Assembly (NCBI GenBank): GCA_950295325.1
Contig: OX485806.1
Coordinates: 2,604,001 to 2,668,000, forward strand
Reading direction: 5' to 3'
DNA length: 64,000 nucleotides
Origin: Polytrichum commune
Lineage: Eukaryota; Streptophyta; Polytrichopsida; Polytrichales; Polytrichaceae
Position 1 is the stretch's first letter, and each line of letters begins with the position of its first letter. Both the position numbers and the translations under genes were made by a program. The notes beneath the pieces are model-generated. The model was not told the DNA's origin and ran no database searches. It saw only the letters and a program-made list of their open reading frames with translations. Below are positions 62,401-64,000 of the stretch, piece after piece.

Positions 62401-62489
62401 ATGCCCTCAATACCACAAAATCCAGCCTCAAAGAGTTGTGAAGCAGGCAGGGTGCCAACACCAAAGTAGATTGTGTCCAAACCTCTGGG
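59441..62489. other. Intergenic; GC-richer island at 60.2-61.2 kb
   Basis: Mostly repeats. The 60.2-61.2 kb island has frames on both strands (for example 60712-61173 plus, a Ser/Pro-rich 153-codon frame) without recognisable motifs. A C-tract lies at about 61490-61502. The segments at about 61900-62010 and 62170-62290 resemble each other ('gtccaaactcttccaaaagtag', 'ccctcaataagtcaaaat'), so they are diverged tandem copies. Confidence 0.4.
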
Positions 62490-62716
62490 GGGGTCACTTG
62501 ATGTTTTTTTAAAACGACGTGCAGCATAATATAGGGGGGATTAAATTTGTTTGACATTATTTATAAAAGAACTCCAAATAATGAAGGGTCCATTAAAAAT
62601 AGGCAATCCCATTACAAGTAAGATAAATAGGTATAAAATATGGGCCATTCTTTTTTTGTAAAAACAATATAGGGGCTGAAATATAAGGATCCTAGTATGT
62701 ATGTTTAGTAGAATCA
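62490..62716 (+). repeat. Inverted repeat pair IR-56/62, right copy
   Basis: Inverse of 56168-56395. The two copies face each other and bracket about 6.1 kb, so they could be the ends of one large element or two independent insertions of the same short element. Confidence 0.8.
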
Positions 62717-63838
62717 AATTTGTAAGCATGCCTCACAACGGATGGATGAAAAATGACTCATTATTTACCCAAAAATGAATGAAATTATAATTGTAACCCT
62801 AACTCTTTTCCCGACACCTCTTGGTGACTTCTAATCCTAACTTTCTTCCTGACATCTATCGGTGGCTTCTTTCCTTTCTCTTGGTGGCCCCTCATATTTC
62901 ATTTTTTTATTGGCTTCTCATTTTTTGGCGACATCTATACTCTGACATCGTCATCTCCAGCATGTATGTTCATTTCCACCACTGCTTCTTCATAGCACAC
63001 GTTTTATTCAATGTTGGAGTCTTTGTGATTTGCATGTTGCCCCTTAGGCTACCATATTCGCCCAATTGTTCGGTTCTCTTTATTTTGCGATTTATTTACA
63101 AGATCAATATGACGTTGCCTTCAATCCAACTTCCATCTTCGATCGTTCCAAGCTCTCTCTCATCTTGCAATCTCAACATCTTGTAGGTAGATTCTTACAC
63201 TCTCTGAAGGTGTTGTTGACATATTTTCTCTGGCATCTTGCTTTTGCCATTCATTGGTTTAGGCTCTCTCTCTCTCTCTCTCTAGTGGACGAAGTCAACC
63301 ATTTGCAAAATTAATAATTGGTAATTGGTCGAATTGTCGTTGTCCCCCCTTTCACAATCCATCGTTGTCAGGTCCCACGGCCTCTTGCATCTTTCTTTCT
63401 TTGTCTCCTCAATGTTACAAAACATCTGAGAAAGATTTCAGAAACTGTGTAATCTGTATTAGCTTTCAATGCTCATTGCAATTTTTTTATTCCATCTGGA
63501 TTCATGTAGCTTTGATGTTGCACAAAATTGTGGAAGTTTTTTTTTCTACGTAAACGTTGCTCGAATAATTTCACCATGGTTTCTTTTAAATGAGAAACTG
63601 TCTACATTAGTATGCGGTTTCTACTCTATTCAACTCGTTCTAGTTTAACCCTCTTATACGTAATTATGTTTTACTGTCAATACACTTTTGCACTGCAAAT
63701 TGGGACCTACTAAGAATATTTTGCTTGTTCCTATGCATCGTACTGGCATGCCCTTGCCATAACAACTAGCAAAATGTCCACACACACACATACACACATA
63801 CACACACATGCACACATTTCAAACTTAGGGTCATCAAT
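62717..63838. other. Upstream region of the edge gene
   Basis: AT-rich with a short (CT)n tract at about 63271-63285 and a CA-rich microsatellite at about 63779-63816. The latter ends some 20 bp before the ATG of the next gene and would form part of its leader or core promoter. Confidence 0.5.
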
Positions 63839-63951
63839 AATGGCCTCCATGGTGCTCCTCCTTCCTCTTCTCTTGCTCTTCTCTCTTGGAGCAAGCTCAT
63901 CTTGTCACGGCCTTGCTCTCCAACAGCTACGGCCCCTCCTAGATTGCATTA
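63839..63951 (+). CDS. First exon of a secreted-protein gene, truncated by the window end
   Basis: ATG at 63839 opens MASMVLLLPLLLLFSLGASS, a textbook signal peptide, followed by SCHGLALQQLRPLLDCI. The coding run then meets a good splice donor (attat|gtaagataac at about 63951-63952). If it is not spliced, the frame stops at 63954-63956. The family cannot be named from 38 residues. The gene is presumed to continue to the right of the window. Confidence 0.5.
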
Positions 63952-64000
63952 TGTAAGATAACTAAGTGTAATTTGTGTTTGTCTTTGCTGTAAGGTAGAT

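Noticed and set aside
1-64000. CRISPR arrays, prokaryotic operons or phage genes
   Set aside because: Every confident gene has spliceosomal introns and plant affinities; the regular repeats are minisatellites without spacers.

Overview
The window is land-plant nuclear DNA. It carries intron-rich genes with GT-AG introns, a plant-type dihydropyrimidinase, a dirigent-family protein and two plant TKL-type kinases. All of these sit in AT-rich DNA dominated by nested transposons. Gene density is low (four credible host genes plus one at the right edge), which suggests a large repeat-rich genome. A fern, lycophyte or gymnosperm is plausible, but the sequence does not settle it.

Layout. 1-8.4 kb is repeat debris, including a 5'-truncated LINE with a clean 13-bp target duplication (1891-2774). 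8.4-12.0 kb (minus) is a five-exon gene whose splice phases join a complete kinase domain to a C-terminal module with three predicted membrane helices. 12.8-15.3 kb holds two related palindromic foldback elements 36 bp apart. 16.0-20.9 kb (plus) is a second, divergently oriented kinase gene with two 72-nt exons that look like a tandem exon duplication. 24.05-30.7 kb is a foldback element invaded by three Harbinger-like elements, one nested inside another. 32.07-32.34 kb is a TA-flanked MITE with a recognisable empty site. 33.36-34.98 kb is an almost intact Tc1 (DD34E) transposon, unusual in a plant, broken by one stop codon. 36.4-40.88 kb is a pogo-like element with terminal repeats and TA duplications; it holds a gutted CENP-B-type transposase and a long cargo ORF. 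43.7-51.1 kb is an intact 13-exon dihydropyrimidinase gene (PYD2 type). 51.8-53.8 kb is an intact two-exon dirigent gene with two decayed copies just downstream. 55.5-63.8 kb is repeats: a SWIM zinc-finger remnant, an inverted repeat pair, and a probable 1.8-kb solo LTR inside a tandem array. At 63.84 kb the first exon of a secreted-protein gene begins and runs off the window.

Function. The two kinases keep every catalytic residue but have HGD in place of HRD in the catalytic loop. One is predicted to be membrane-anchored. Their head-to-head arrangement suggests a related signalling pair, although the foldback insertions now separate their promoters. Dihydropyrimidinase does the second step of pyrimidine-base breakdown. 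The dirigent protein is expected in the cell wall or apoplast. No operon-like relationship is expected among these genes. Exon joins were worked out by eye from splice sites and reading phase; no alignment or database search was run.
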